A DNA stretch of 39,393 nt from Aquificota bacterium. GTDB lineage: Bacteria; Thermosulfidibacterota; Thermosulfidibacteria; Thermosulfidibacterales; B14-G1. The position numbers and the translations under genes were made by a program. Under the pieces are notes generated by a model, which saw only the letters and a program-made list of their open reading frames with translations, searched no databases and was not told the origin of the DNA. Below are positions 17,769 to 27,072 of this stretch, in pieces (position 1 is the first letter of the stretch; every line of letters starts with the position of its first letter). The stretch covers positions 1 to 39,393 of the forward strand of contig WFSL01000037.1 in assembly GCA_015486015.1 (NCBI GenBank), in the 5' to 3' direction.

Positions 17769-19022
17769 ATGAAGAAGTTTGGTGCGTTGTTAGTGGGTTT
17801 GGCCTTCTTGTTGGTGGGCCTGATGCCCAGCGCCGGTTTTTCTGCCAAAAAGGGCATCGTGATTGGCTTCACCATGTCCCAGACGGGCAAGTTCAACTCC
17901 GAGTCCAAAGAACAGTTCCAGGGACTAAAGCTTTGGGCTGAGCAGGTGAATGCCAAGGGTGGGATCTATGTGAAGGCCATAGGGAAAAGGCTGCCCGTGG
18001 TCTTCAAGTACTATGACGACGAGAGCAGCAAGGACAGGGTCCAGCAGCTTTATGTACGGCTCATCAACTCTGACAAGGCGGACTTCCTCATCAGCCCTTA
18101 CTCCAGCGGCCTCACAGCCTCCGCCGCCATCATCGCTGAGCAGTATGGCAAGGTGATGATGGCCGCAGGTGCGGCCTCTGATAGCATCTTCAACAAGGGC
18201 TATACCCATGTCTTTCAGATCTATACCCCCGCCAGCCGGTACCTCACCGATGCTATGGATATACTTTCTAAGGTGGATCCCAAGGCCAAGAAGATCGCCA
18301 TTGTCTATGAAAACTCCAAGTTCGCTAAGGCTGTATGTACCTCCGCCAAGGAGTATGCCGAAGAGAAGGGCTTTAACGTTGTCCTCTTCGAGGCCTATGA
18401 TTCGGGGACTACTGACTTCACCAGTTTCATCAGTAAGATCAAGGCCACAAACCCCGACGCCATCATTGGTGGTGGCCACTTCGCCGATGGAGAGACCTTC
18501 GCCAAGCAGCTCTTCGAGCAGAGGGTGAAAGTGAAGCTGGTCTCTCTCCTGGTGGCCCCTGCCGTTCCCGAGTTTGCCGAGCTGGGCAAGGCTGCCCTTT
18601 ACGTCACCGGTCCTTCTCAATGGGAACCTTTGGCCAGGTTTAGGAAGGAGGCTGCAGGTAGTAAGGGTTGGTATGGCCCCAGCTCTCAAGAGTTCATTAA
18701 GGCCTATAAAAAGGCCTATGGGTATGTGCCTGGGTACCATGGTGCTGGCGGCTACGTAGCGGGGCTGGTGCTTCAAAAGGCCATTGAGGATGCGGGATCC
18801 ATCAAGGCAGATTTGGTAAAAAGGGCCTTAGAGAGAATGGCCATTACCACCTTCTATGGAAGGATCAAGTTTGACACGGGCAAGTACTATGGCCGTCAAA
18901 TTGGCCACTCCATGGTCTATCTTCAGTGGCAGGAGAAGGGCGGCAAGATGGTCAAAGAGGTGGTGTGGCCCTTGGAGGCTAAATCTGCCGACTTGGTATA
19001 TCCATTTTCCAAGAAATATTGA
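17769..19022 (+). CDS. livK: Branched-chain amino acid ABC transporter substrate-binding protein
   Basis: This is a periplasmic type 1 binding protein of the LivJ/LivK family. A Sec signal peptide (MKKFGALLVGLAFLLVG, cleavage near ...GFSA, residue 26) precedes a mature part starting IVIGFTMSQTGKFNSES. The ligand-contact region FLISPYSSGLTASAA and the hinge motif KIAIVYENSKFAKAV are typical. Of 417 residues, the last 30 form a charged tail. AGGAGG precedes the ATG. It is the first gene of a complete liv operon; real ligands of such proteins range from leucine to amides, urea and aromatic acids, so the substrate is open. Confidence 0.92.
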   Translation: MKKFGALLVGLAFLLVGLMPSAGFSAKKGIVIGFTMSQTGKFNSESKEQFQGLKLWAEQVNAKGGIYVKAIGKRLPVVFKYYDDESSKDRVQQLYVRLINSDKADFLISPYSSGLTASAAIIAEQYGKVMMAAGAASDSIFNKGYTHVFQIYTPASRYLTDAMDILSKVDPKAKKIAIVYENSKFAKAVCTSAKEYAEEKGFNVVLFEAYDSGTTDFTSFISKIKATNPDAIIGGGHFADGETFAKQLFEQRVKVKLVSLLVAPAVPEFAELGKAALYVTGPSQWEPLARFRKEAAGSKGWYGPSSQEFIKAYKKAYGYVPGYHGAGGYVAGLVLQKAIEDAGSIKADLVKRALERMAITTFYGRIKFDTGKYYGRQIGHSMVYLQWQEKGGKMVKEVVWPLEAKSADLVYPFSKKY

Positions 19023-19049
19023 TCCCTCATCGGCCGTAGGGGGGTTATA

Positions 19050-19907
19050 GTGCTTGCCACCTGGCTGGGGGCTGTTTTGAACGGCACGCTGTTGGGATTG
19101 CTCTATGGTTTAGCCGCCATAGGCCTCAATCTCATCTGGGGGGTGATGAACGTCATAAACCTCTCGCATGGGGCATTTATTGCTTTGGGGATGTTCGCTG
19201 CTTACTTCATGGTGCATTCCTTTCACCTTTCTCCCTTCATTGGGGTCTTTGCTGTGCTGGTGATGGGGGTGTTCTTGGGTATGGCCACCTACTTCGTGTC
19301 ACTTCATCGTATTATTTCTGCCCCTGAGCTCTCCACCCTTTTGGCAACCTATTCTGTGAGCCTTGTGATCATTGGATTGGGCACCTTTATCTTCACCACC
19401 AATCCCAGGGCTATAGACGTCAGGATGGGTGCTCTCAGCATCGGGGGTACGGTGTTGCCTATGACCAGGGTCCTTACCGGTCTATTTTCTGTGGGATTCA
19501 TCCTGTGGCTCTACTATTTCCTTTATAGGACCTGGTCTGGCAAGGCCATTAGGGCAGTCTCAATGAACAGGGATGCGGCAGAGCTCATGGGCATAAACAC
19601 CACCATAACCCTCGCATTGGCCTTTGGCATCGGCGTGGCCCTGGCCATGACGGCTGGGGTCCTCGCCGCTACCATTTTCCCTTTTACCATCCTCTCAGGT
19701 GGGGGCTATGAGCTCAAGAGCTTTGTCATCTGCGTCCTGGGTGGACTGGGGAGTCCATTGGGTGCCATGATAGGAGGGCTCATCTTGGGGCTTATAGAGA
19801 ACCTCATTACCCTTCAGATCCCCACGAGTTACGTGCCCTTCTTGGAGTTTGCTATCTTGGTCTTCATTCTGGTGGTGAGGCCTACAGGGCTCCTGGCCAG
19901 GAGGTAG
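19050..19907 (+). CDS. livH: Branched-chain amino acid ABC transporter permease LivH
   Basis: This 285-residue inner-membrane permease has about eight hydrophobic segments. The family motif GLNLIWGVMNVINLSHGAFI lies near residues 25-45, and the coupling region near the C-terminus contains CVLGGLGSPLGAMIGGLILG. The GTG start at 19050 has AGGGGGG about five bases upstream. It pairs with LivM to form the channel, with LivG and LivF as ATPases. Confidence 0.94.
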   Translation: MLATWLGAVLNGTLLGLLYGLAAIGLNLIWGVMNVINLSHGAFIALGMFAAYFMVHSFHLSPFIGVFAVLVMGVFLGMATYFVSLHRIISAPELSTLLATYSVSLVIIGLGTFIFTTNPRAIDVRMGALSIGGTVLPMTRVLTGLFSVGFILWLYYFLYRTWSGKAIRAVSMNRDAAELMGINTTITLALAFGIGVALAMTAGVLAATIFPFTILSGGGYELKSFVICVLGGLGSPLGAMIGGLILGLIENLITLQIPTSYVPFLEFAILVFILVVRPTGLLARR

Positions 19908-19910
19908 ACC

Positions 19911-20873
19911 TTGGAGAGGGGGAAGACGCTCTTTTGGCTTATCCCCTTTCTCGTTTTTATTGTGGCCCTGCCTCCTGTTACGGGGTCCGTTACGTTGAGA
20001 GAGGGGATATTTCTTATCCTTATGTATGTGACCCTGGCCAGCAGTCTCAATGTCATAATGGGATATACAGGGTATGTGAGCTTTGGACATATCGTCTTTT
20101 ATGGAATAGGCGGATATATCTCTTTTTACCTCATGCTTCGCGATGGGATGCACCTCATTCCTGCCATGATCTTGGGAGGCATAGGGGCTGCCTTGGCAGC
20201 TTTTGCTTTGGGCGAGGCAGTGCTGAGACTGAGGGGGGCCTTCTTTGCTATCGCCACCATCGGAGTGAATGAGGCGGTGAAGGCCCTGGTGAACAACCTG
20301 AACTTCATCGGAGGAGCAGAGGGTCTCTTTTTCAACTTCAGCGTATATAAGGCCTATGGAGGAGCCGCCAGGGCCATCTGGTTTTCTTATTATACCATGG
20401 CCGCTGTTACCTTGATCACCGTGGTAGCAAGCTATCTCATAAAGATGTCCAAGTTTGGCCTGGGTCTCAGGGCTATCAGGGAGGATGAAGACGCTGCCAT
20501 CATCCTTGGTGTCAATGCGAAGCGGTATAAAAGCCTGGCCTATGCGGCTTCTGCCTTCTTCCCTGGGATGGCGGGGGCCGTCTTCTTTTTCAAGGCGGGC
20601 AATATTGAGCCCCACGATGCCTTTCATCTTATCAAGTCCATCGAGATGATCTTTATGGTGATGCTGGGGGGTTATGGTAACGTGGCTGGGGCCTTTACAG
20701 GGGCCTTGGTGTACGAGAGGCTTAAGGGGTTTTTGCTGGTGAATCCGCTCTTTAAGAACCTCCACATGGCCATCTCGGGTGTGGTATTGCTCCTCATCGT
20801 TCTCTTTATGCCCCAGGGCATTATCGGATTTATCAGAGAAAAATCCAAAAAACTCAGGGGGGTGCTGGAGTGA
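19911..20873 (+). CDS. livM: Branched-chain amino acid ABC transporter permease LivM
   Basis: This 320-residue permease is the partner of LivH. It shows the typical SLNVIMGYTGYVSFGHIVFYGIGGY near residues 45-65, the DEDAAIILGVN loop, and the coupling region MVMLGGYGNVAGAFTGALVY. The start is TTG 19911, with GGAGG overlapping the end of livH. The livG start codon overlaps its last bases (GTGA), giving translational coupling through the operon. Confidence 0.93.
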   Translation: MERGKTLFWLIPFLVFIVALPPVTGSVTLREGIFLILMYVTLASSLNVIMGYTGYVSFGHIVFYGIGGYISFYLMLRDGMHLIPAMILGGIGAALAAFALGEAVLRLRGAFFAIATIGVNEAVKALVNNLNFIGGAEGLFFNFSVYKAYGGAARAIWFSYYTMAAVTLITVVASYLIKMSKFGLGLRAIREDEDAAIILGVNAKRYKSLAYAASAFFPGMAGAVFFFKAGNIEPHDAFHLIKSIEMIFMVMLGGYGNVAGAFTGALVYERLKGFLLVNPLFKNLHMAISGVVLLLIVLFMPQGIIGFIREKSKKLRGVLE

Positions 20874-21628
20874 TCCTCCAGGTGGAGGATGTGACCAAGA
20901 CCTTTGGAGGCCTTGTGGCCTTGAGCGACGTCACCTTCCAGGTGGAAGAGGGAGAGATCCTGGGCATCATAGGACCCAACGGTGCAGGCAAGACTACTCT
21001 GTTCAACGCCATTAGCGGGGTCTTTAAGATAGATAAGGGCAAGGTGATCTTCAAGGGTAAAGAGATTACCAAGTTGCCTCCTAACCAGAGGGCCCAGCTG
21101 GGCATAGCCCGGACCCACCAGATTGTGAAGCCCTTAGATGATTTGAGTGTAGTGGAGAATGTAATGGTGGGGGCGTGCTTTGGGAAAGGGAATGCTGGGC
21201 TCGCTTCCGCCAGAAGGAAGGCGGGAGAGGTCTTGGAGTTTGTGGGGCTCGAGGGCAAGGGCGATGTCCTGGCTGGAAAGCTGAATGTTCCAGAAAAAAA
21301 GAGGTTGGAAATGGCCAGGGCCCTGGCCTCGGACCCCGACCTCCTCCTTTTAGATGAGGTCTTGGCGGGACTAAACCCCGCGGAGATCTCTAACATGTTG
21401 GAAGTCGTCAAAGCCATCAGAAACAAGGGGATAACCATTCTCATGATTGAGCACCTCATGCATGCCATCATGAATGTGTCTGACAGGGTCATGGCCTTGG
21501 TGTATGGGAGAAAAATCTCCGAGGGGACCCCCAAAGAAGTGGCCAACGACCCTCAGGTGGTGGAGGCTTATCTGGGCGATCCGGAACTGGCCATTGGCCT
21601 CCTTAAAGATAAAAGGGGGCGGGGATGA
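20870..21628 (+). CDS. livG: Branched-chain amino acid ABC transporter ATPase LivG
   Basis: This ABC ATPase has Walker A GPNGAGKTTLFNAI (about residues 33-46), the Q-loop region RTHQIV, Walker B LLLLDEV and the H-loop MIEHLMHAI. The signature motif reads LNVPEKKRLEMARAL, not LSGGQ-type; such degenerate signatures occur in LivG-type subunits, and the catalytic glutamate is retained (DEV). There are 252 residues. The GTG start overlaps livM by 4 bp and the stop overlaps livF by 4 bp. Confidence 0.93.
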   Translation: MILQVEDVTKTFGGLVALSDVTFQVEEGEILGIIGPNGAGKTTLFNAISGVFKIDKGKVIFKGKEITKLPPNQRAQLGIARTHQIVKPLDDLSVVENVMVGACFGKGNAGLASARRKAGEVLEFVGLEGKGDVLAGKLNVPEKKRLEMARALASDPDLLLLDEVLAGLNPAEISNMLEVVKAIRNKGITILMIEHLMHAIMNVSDRVMALVYGRKISEGTPKEVANDPQVVEAYLGDPELAIGLLKDKRGRG

Positions 21629-22341
21629 CAGGGCCTGCACTGCAGGTCGAGGGTTTAGAAACGGGCTATGGGGAGGTCCAGATCCTCTGGGGTATTGATA
21701 TAAATGTGCCCTATGGCACCCTCACCACCATCTTAGGGGCTAATGGGGCGGGCAAGAGCACGCTCTTGAGGGCGATAACTGGGATCATTACCCCTTGGAA
21801 AGGAAAGGTCTTCTTCAATGGGGAGGAGATTACAAAGGTCTCTCCCCATGTTCGTGCTTCGATGGGGCTCATTATGGTGCCGGAAGGTAGGCTCATCTTT
21901 CCAGGGATGACGGTCCTGGAAAATCTGGAGATGGGCGCCTTTACCAAGAGGGCCAGGACCAGGATGGCTGAACAGATGGATTATGCCCTTTCTCTCTTTC
22001 CCAGGCTCAAGGAGCGTCTCTCTCAGAGGGCTGGTACCCTCAGTGGTGGAGAACAGCAGATGCTGGCTGTGGCGAGGGGGCTTATGGCCTCCCCCGAGTT
22101 GCTGATCTTTGATGAGCCCAGTCTGGGATTGGCACCTAAATTGGTGATTGAGGTTTTCGAGACCATTCAGAAATTGAAAGAAGAAGGGATTACCATGCTC
22201 CTGGTGGAACAGAACGTCCGTCTTTCTTTAGCTATTACGGACTATGCCTATGTCCTTGCAGAGGGGAAGGTGGTGATGGAGGGTAGGGGAGATGAGCTTG
22301 AGGAGTCTGAGGAAGTGAGGAGGGCCTATTTGGGTGTCTAA
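21625..22341 (+). CDS. livF: Branched-chain amino acid ABC transporter ATPase LivF
   Basis: This second ABC ATPase of the transporter has Walker A GANGAGKSTLLRAI, the LivF-typical VPEGRLIFPGMTVLENLEMG, the canonical signature LSGGEQQMLAVARGL, Walker B LLIFDEPSLGLAP and the H-loop switch LLVEQNV. There are 238 residues. The ATG overlaps the livG stop (ATGA). Together with livK, livH, livM and livG it completes a five-gene transporter. Confidence 0.95.
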   Translation: MTGPALQVEGLETGYGEVQILWGIDINVPYGTLTTILGANGAGKSTLLRAITGIITPWKGKVFFNGEEITKVSPHVRASMGLIMVPEGRLIFPGMTVLENLEMGAFTKRARTRMAEQMDYALSLFPRLKERLSQRAGTLSGGEQQMLAVARGLMASPELLIFDEPSLGLAPKLVIEVFETIQKLKEEGITMLLVEQNVRLSLAITDYAYVLAEGKVVMEGRGDELEESEEVRRAYLGV

Positions 22342-22347
22342 GTAGGG

Positions 22348-23598
22348 ATGTGCCGAACCTTTCTTCACCGTTTGATGGTCGTTGCACTTTTTTGTCTCTT
22401 TTTGCCCTATGTTGCCATTGCAGGTGGGGGTCCTTGGAAGGTGGCATTGGTGCTCCCAATGAGAGGGGCCAAGGGGCCTGTGGGGGAGCGCATGAAGAAG
22501 GGGTTTCAGCTTGCCCTCAAGGATTTGGAAGGGGAGGGGATTCACCTTGAGCCTGTATGGATAGATGAGGCTTCCATTTCGCTCAGTGATCCTGGAGAGA
22601 AGGTGGAAGGCGTCCTTCAAGACCCTAACCTTTTGGCCATGGTTGGTGGGTACTCCAGTGAAGTGACTTACAGGCTTTCCGTTTTAGCTCAAAAGTGCAG
22701 GATCCCTTTCATTATATCTTCTGCCATGGCAGACCGGCTCACACGTCAGGGGTTCAGGTGGGTGTTTCGTATCTGTCCATCGGGGCGGCTCTTCATAAGA
22801 GGATTTCTCTCCTTCCTCGCCCATCTTAATCTCTCCTCCATAGCCCTCTTATATGAGGATACCCCTTGGGGGAGGACGCTGTGCAAAAAGGTAGAGCATC
22901 TCTTGAGGCGCCAGGCATATCTTACCATATCCTCGTGGGGATACACCCCTGGTGCCTCTACGTACGAGGTTATTGTCCATCGTTTGGAGGTGAAGGCCCC
23001 TGAAGGGGTATTGCTGCTCTCCTCTCCATCAGACACCCTTCAACTGACCCATCATCTCTCTCGTAAGGGCCTATCCTTAAGGGTAGTGGCAGGGTTGAAT
23101 CTGGCCCTCTCCCTCCCATCGTTTATGGAGGATGATATTGGGCAGGCCATGGGGCTTGTGTTCCCTACCATTTGGATCCCTTATGTCCCCTATGCCGAAG
23201 GGTTTGTAAAAAAATACCGGGCCACCTATGACGAGAGTCCAGACTATCATGCTGCAGAGGCTTACTCTGCTTTATACCTTCTTGGTGGGGTGCTTGAAAA
23301 GGTGGGGGATACAAATGCCCCTGGGCTGAGGAGGCAGATCAGGAAGTCCTTAGAGAAGGGGTCTTTTGATACCCCCTTGGGGAGTGTGAAGTTCCAAAGC
23401 GGGAGTGGATATACGCATCAAAACATGGTCAAGGTCTTAGTGGTCCAGGTGCAAAGGGAGGGGATCCGTGTGGTCTATCCCCCAAGTGCCGCCACTGGGG
23501 GAATAAAGATTCCCAGAGATAAGGGTCAAAGGTCGGATCGAAGGGTAAGCTGGCCATTCGAGACAATTTGTTTTACAAAGGTCTCGTGGTTTCAGTGA
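22348..23598 (+). CDS. Second periplasmic substrate-binding protein (type 1, LivJ-like)
   Basis: This 416-residue protein has a Sec signal (hydrophobic LMVVALFCLFLPYVAIAGG, about residues 9-27). The type 1 periplasmic binding fold begins WKVALVLPMRGAKGPVGERM, followed by MVGGYSSEVTYRLS and SIALLYEDTPWGRTL. It is only distantly similar to the livK product and lies 6 bp after livF, so it is probably co-expressed. It may give the transporter a second ligand or act as a sensor. The last 30 residues look unlike the family. The ribosome-binding site is weak. Confidence 0.82.
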   Translation: MCRTFLHRLMVVALFCLFLPYVAIAGGGPWKVALVLPMRGAKGPVGERMKKGFQLALKDLEGEGIHLEPVWIDEASISLSDPGEKVEGVLQDPNLLAMVGGYSSEVTYRLSVLAQKCRIPFIISSAMADRLTRQGFRWVFRICPSGRLFIRGFLSFLAHLNLSSIALLYEDTPWGRTLCKKVEHLLRRQAYLTISSWGYTPGASTYEVIVHRLEVKAPEGVLLLSSPSDTLQLTHHLSRKGLSLRVVAGLNLALSLPSFMEDDIGQAMGLVFPTIWIPYVPYAEGFVKKYRATYDESPDYHAAEAYSALYLLGGVLEKVGDTNAPGLRRQIRKSLEKGSFDTPLGSVKFQSGSGYTHQNMVKVLVVQVQREGIRVVYPPSAATGGIKIPRDKGQRSDRRVSWPFETICFTKVSWFQ

Positions 23599-23617
23599 GG
23601 TAAAGGTGGGCGTTTTT

Positions 23618-24052
23618 ATGGGATTTGTGAAGGATCATTCGGCCGGGGGAGTGGTCTTCAGAGGGGGCGATGGGGAGGTGGAGATCCTCATTGTCGCCAC
23701 AAAGGGGAAGTCACGCTGGCAGCTCCCAAAGGGCAGGGTGGAGGATAAAGAAGGGCCGTTAGAAGCGGCTCAGAGGGAAGTGAAGGAGGAAGGGGGTGTG
23801 GAGGGTGAGGTGGTTTGTCCCTTGGACACCATCTCCTATTGGTACCGTTGGGAGGGGAAGAGACACAGGAAACTGGTGGATTTCTTTCTCTTCCGCTATC
23901 TCAGGGGTGACCCCCGCGAGCATGACTGGGAGGTGGATGAAGCTGCCTTCTTTCCAGCTGATCAGGCCTTGAAGTTGCTTACCTTCCCTACGGAGAGGAA
24001 GGTGGTGGAGAGGGCCTTGGAGGTGATTAGGAAGAAGAGACTTGTGCTCTGA
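23618..24052 (+). CDS. Nudix hydrolase
   Basis: This Nudix-fold pyrophosphohydrolase of about 144 residues starts GFVKDHSAGGVVFRGG. It has a complete Nudix box G-x5-E-x7-REVKEEGGV (KGRVEDKE through REVKEEGG), whose glutamates bind the metal. It resembles small Ap4A/NUDT2-like or MutT-like enzymes; the substrate (dinucleoside polyphosphate, damaged nucleotide or other) cannot be read from the sequence. An upstream GTG (23606) is also in frame, but spacing from AAGGTGGG favours ATG 23618. Its stop lies one base from the bioB stop on the other strand. Confidence 0.85.
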   Translation: MGFVKDHSAGGVVFRGGDGEVEILIVATKGKSRWQLPKGRVEDKEGPLEAAQREVKEEGGVEGEVVCPLDTISYWYRWEGKRHRKLVDFFLFRYLRGDPREHDWEVDEAAFFPADQALKLLTFPTERKVVERALEVIRKKRLVL

Positions 24053-24053
24053 G

Positions 24054-25004
24054 TTACACGAGTACCAAACCCAAGTCGTCCACAAGTTGCTTGTCCTCCG
24101 TAGGGTCTCTGCCTGCTCTGGTGAGATACCCCCCTACCATAAATCCGTTTACCATCATTGCGGCTAAGGATTGAAGATCCCGAAGATTGGCCTCTCTCCC
24201 ACCGCATATGCGTATCTCGCTGTGGGGGAGCACCATCCTGAACATGGCGATGATCTTTAAACAGTGGATAGGGTTTAGATCCCTGCGATCCTCCAATGGG
24301 GTGCCAGGAATGGGGATAAGGAAGTTAATGGGTACGGAATCTACCCCTATGTCCCTCAGAGTGAACGCCAAATCCACCCTGTCCTCGTCCAACTCCCCTA
24401 TACCAAAAAGGCCCCCACAGCAGACGGAGAACCCCATATCCTTGGCCCTCTCCACAAAGGCGCGTTTCTCCTTCCAGGATATCTTGCTGGTTACATAAGG
24501 ATAGAACCTTTCGGAGGTCTCAAGGTTGTGGTGGATGCGATCTACCCCTGCATCCTTCAGGGATTCAAGCTGATGGGTGGGCATCATGCCCAGGGAGACA
24601 TCTACCTTTAAAGGCACGGCCTCCCTTATGGCCCTAACGCCCTTGATAATCCTCTTTATCTCTCCGTTTGTGGGTCTTCTTCCACTGGTGACTATACTGT
24701 ACCTGCTGGACCCAGCCTTGTGGGCCTTGTATGCTCCCCTTAGCATCTCCTCCACAGGTACCAAGGGATAGACAGGGGCATGGGTCTTTTGGGGATAAGC
24801 CTGGGCACAAAAGGTACACCCCGCATCGCACAGTCCGCTCTTGGCATTGATGATAGAGCAAAAGGAGAAGTCCTTCTTCCATACGGTCTCCTTCACTCCT
24901 CTCGCCCTGTCTACCAGGGGTAGGATTTCATCCCAAGTGCACCCCAGAATTTCTAAGGCCTCACTCTTCCCTATCCCTTGCATTCCTGTCCTCATCACCT
25001 TCAC
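24054..25004 (-). CDS. bioB: Biotin synthase BioB
   Basis: BioB is a radical SAM enzyme that inserts sulfur into dethiobiotin. The radical SAM cluster motif is NAKSGLCDAGCTFCAQ (C-x3-C-x2-C, near residue 60). The auxiliary-cluster and substrate regions include SIVTSGRRPTNGE, HHNLETSERFYP and GGLFGIGE. The 316 residues match the family. Several starts are possible (GTG 25004, ATG 24995, ATG 24983); a candidate -10 at 25016-25021 and AGGA before 24983 make the later ones attractive. No other biotin gene is in the window. HmdB-like relatives exist, but the motifs fit BioB. Confidence 0.88.
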   Translation of the reverse strand: MKVMRTGMQGIGKSEALEILGCTWDEILPLVDRARGVKETVWKKDFSFCSIINAKSGLCDAGCTFCAQAYPQKTHAPVYPLVPVEEMLRGAYKAHKAGSSRYSIVTSGRRPTNGEIKRIIKGVRAIREAVPLKVDVSLGMMPTHQLESLKDAGVDRIHHNLETSERFYPYVTSKISWKEKRAFVERAKDMGFSVCCGGLFGIGELDEDRVDLAFTLRDIGVDSVPINFLIPIPGTPLEDRRDLNPIHCLKIIAMFRMVLPHSEIRICGGREANLRDLQSLAAMMVNGFMVGGYLTRAGRDPTEDKQLVDDLGLVLV

Positions 25005-25015
25005 TGCGGCCCCAC

Positions 25016-25034
25016 CTTATAGCACCTGGGTGCT
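25016..25034 (-). promoter_or_regulatory. Palindrome and -10 in the bioB promoter region
   Basis: AGCACC TG GGTGCT (25021-25034) is a perfect 6-bp inverted repeat. Read on the minus strand it runs directly into TATAAG (25016-25021), a good -10 just before bioB. This is a typical place for a repressor operator. It does not resemble the BirA or BioR operators I know. Confidence 0.35.
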
Positions 25035-25139
25035 CTATGGGGAAGTCTTATGCCTTATACCCGGGATGGCGTTGTGATCTTCGCTTGACAGGGGTATTTT
25101 CATAGGATAACAGGTGCCTACTTGGTGATGGAGGTGTAA

Positions 25140-26501
25140 ATGTTTGAGGCCCTCTCAGACAGGATTCAGGGGATCTTAGGGCGGTTCAAGGGGAGATCGA
25201 GGCTCACAGAGAAGGAGGTGGAGGCCAGCCTGAGAGAGATACGTGTGGCCCTTTTGGAGGCCGACGTTCATATTGAGGTGGTGCGTCAGTTTACCGGTTC
25301 CCTCAGGGAGAGGCTTGTTGGTAGGGAGGTGCGGGGGGCCCTTACCCCTTCACAAGAGGTGGTCAAGGTGGTCTCCGAGGAGCTTCAGGGCCTCTTGGGC
25401 GGGTATCATCAAGGCCTGAGCTTTTCTTCGCGCCCACCTACTGGCATTATGCTTGTAGGGCTTCAGGGTTCCGGGAAGACTACCACTGCTGCAAAGCTGG
25501 CAGTGATGATGAAGAGGGAGGGTAAATGGCCACTGATGGTGGCGGCAGATGTATATCGCCCAGCCGCCGTTGAGCAGTTGATCACCTTGGGGAAAGGGAT
25601 TGGAGTGGAGGTCTTCTATGAGGATAGCGATCCCGTGGCTATCTGTGCTCATGCTATGGAGGAGGCCAGGAGTCGGGGCATGGATGTGGTGATTATGGAT
25701 ACTGCGGGCCGGCTTCACATAAACGAGACACTTATGAGGGAGCTGGAGCAGATAAGGGAGAGGACCCTTCCCCAGGAGATCCTTCTCGTGGCCGATGCCA
25801 TGACAGGTCAGGAGGCAGCCAATGTGGCCAGGACATTCCATGAGCGGTTGGGGCTTACTGGTGTAGTGCTTACCAAGATGGATGGTGATGCAAGGGGTGG
25901 CGCTGCTCTCTCTATTAAGGCTGTAACGGGCTGTCCTGTGAAGTTTGTGGGTATGGGGGAGAAGGTGGAGCAACTGGAACCCTTCCACCCAGACCGCATG
26001 GCATCGAGGATCCTCGGTATGGGGGATGTGCTGAGCCTCATCGAGAGGGCAGAGCGTGCATTCACTGAGCAGGAGGCCCAGCAGCTTCAGGAGAGGCTAA
26101 TAAAGGGTACCTTTACCTTGGAGGACTTCAGGGAGCATTTAAGGGGCCTTAGGAAGATGGGTTCTATTGATCAGATCCTGAAGATGTTGCCCGGGATAGG
26201 GGGTATGAAAACTGCCTTAAAGCAGATTAAGATAGACGATAGGCAGATTGCTAGGATGGAGGCCGTGATCAACTCTATGACACCCCAGGAAAGGGCCAGG
26301 CCAGCGATCATCAACTCCAGTCGTAAGAGGCGGATCGCTCGTGGGAGTGGCACCACTGTTCAAGAGGTGAATCGGGTATTGAAGCAGTATGCCCAGATGC
26401 AGAAGGTGATGAGGGGGGCCAAGAAGGGGAGCAGGGGGAAGATGGCAAAGAGGATGAGGGATATGCCCTTTGGCCCAGACATCATGAACATGATCCACTA
26501 A
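25140..26501 (+). CDS. ffh: Signal recognition particle protein Ffh
   Basis: Ffh is the SRP GTPase that binds signal sequences with 4.5S RNA and docks to FtsY. The N domain starts [18 protein letters not shown]. The G domain has [15 protein letters not shown] (near residue 108), DTAGRL and [13 protein letters not shown]. The methionine-rich M domain covers about residues 300-453, with [20 protein letters not shown] binding RNA. GGAGGTGTAA precedes the ATG. TTGACA at 25085-25090 could be its -35, but the -10 is unclear. It heads the classic ffh-rpsP operon. Confidence 0.96.
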   Translation: MFEALSDRIQGILGRFKGRSRLTEKEVEASLREIRVALLEADVHIEVVRQFTGSLRERLVGREVRGALTPSQEVVKVVSEELQGLLGGYHQGLSFSSRPPTGIMLVGLQGSGKTTTAAKLAVMMKREGKWPLMVAADVYRPAAVEQLITLGKGIGVEVFYEDSDPVAICAHAMEEARSRGMDVVIMDTAGRLHINETLMRELEQIRERTLPQEILLVADAMTGQEAANVARTFHERLGLTGVVLTKMDGDARGGAALSIKAVTGCPVKFVGMGEKVEQLEPFHPDRMASRILGMGDVLSLIERAERAFTEQEAQQLQERLIKGTFTLEDFREHLRGLRKMGSIDQILKMLPGIGGMKTALKQIKIDDRQIARMEAVINSMTPQERARPAIINSSRKRRIARGSGTTVQEVNRVLKQYAQMQKVMRGAKKGSRGKMAKRMRDMPFGPDIMNMIH

Positions 26502-26517
26502 GGAGGAGGTGAAGGGA

Positions 26518-26754
26518 GTGGTAAAGATCAGGCTGATGCGCATGGGTGCTAAAAAGAGGCCTTTTTATCGGATTGTGGTGGCCGATTCCAGGGCTCCTGC
26601 CGATGGAAGGGCCTTGGAGATTCTGGGCTATTATAATCCCCTCACCGATCCCCCTGAGGTAAGGGTAGACTTGGATCGTGCCAAGTTCTGGATTGATAGA
26701 GGGGCCCAGCCGACGGCCCAAGCCAGGGCCATACTTAGGCTTTCTGGCATGTAG
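26518..26754 (+). CDS. rpsP: 30S ribosomal protein S16
   Basis: S16 is a small-subunit assembly protein. The sequence [20 protein letters not shown] and the following [18 protein letters not shown] are diagnostic. The family begins M-V-K-I-R, so GTG 26518 is chosen over the in-frame GTG at 26509; a GGAGG lies about ten bases before. This gives 78 residues. It lies between ffh and khpA as in many bacteria. Confidence 0.94.
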   Translation: MVKIRLMRMGAKKRPFYRIVVADSRAPADGRALEILGYYNPLTDPPEVRVDLDRAKFWIDRGAQPTAQARAILRLSGM

Positions 26755-26807
26755 TGTATAATCCCGCCCTCTCAGGAGATGGAAGACTTTATACGGAGGT
26801 GGTTTCC

Positions 26808-27041
26808 ATGTTGAAGGAACTGGTTGAGAAGATGGCCAAGGCGCTGGTAGATAATCCGGACAAGGTGGAGGTGGTAGAGGTAGAGGGGGAGAAGACTACC
26901 GTGGTAGAGTTGAGGGTGGCCCCGGACGATCTTGGAAAGGTGATAGGCCGGCAGGGGAGGACGGCCAGGGCCATGAGGACCATTCTTTCCGCGGCTGCAA
27001 CCAAGGGGAACAAGAGGGCGGTACTGGAGATCTTGGAATAG
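26808..27041 (+). CDS. khpA: KH-domain RNA-binding protein KhpA
   Basis: This 77-residue single KH domain protein of the KhpA (YlqC) family binds RNA with KhpB. The KH signature is [20 protein letters not shown], with the GxxG loop as GRQG. The start is ATG 26808, with GGAGG eight bases upstream; the reading frame upstream of it has no family similarity. It is placed between rpsP and rimM as usual. A strong terminator-like hairpin begins 31 bp after its stop. Confidence 0.92.
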   Translation: MLKELVEKMAKALVDNPDKVEVVEVEGEKTTVVELRVAPDDLGKVIGRQGRTARAMRTILSAAATKGNKRAVLEILE

Positions 27042-27072
27042 CAGTAGGTCATAGGCTGGGTCTCTGGGGTGG

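Noticed and set aside
26754-26807. N-terminal extension of KhpA
   Set aside because: It begins at a GTG overlapping the rpsP stop without similarity to the family; ATG 26808 has GGAGG and fits the length.
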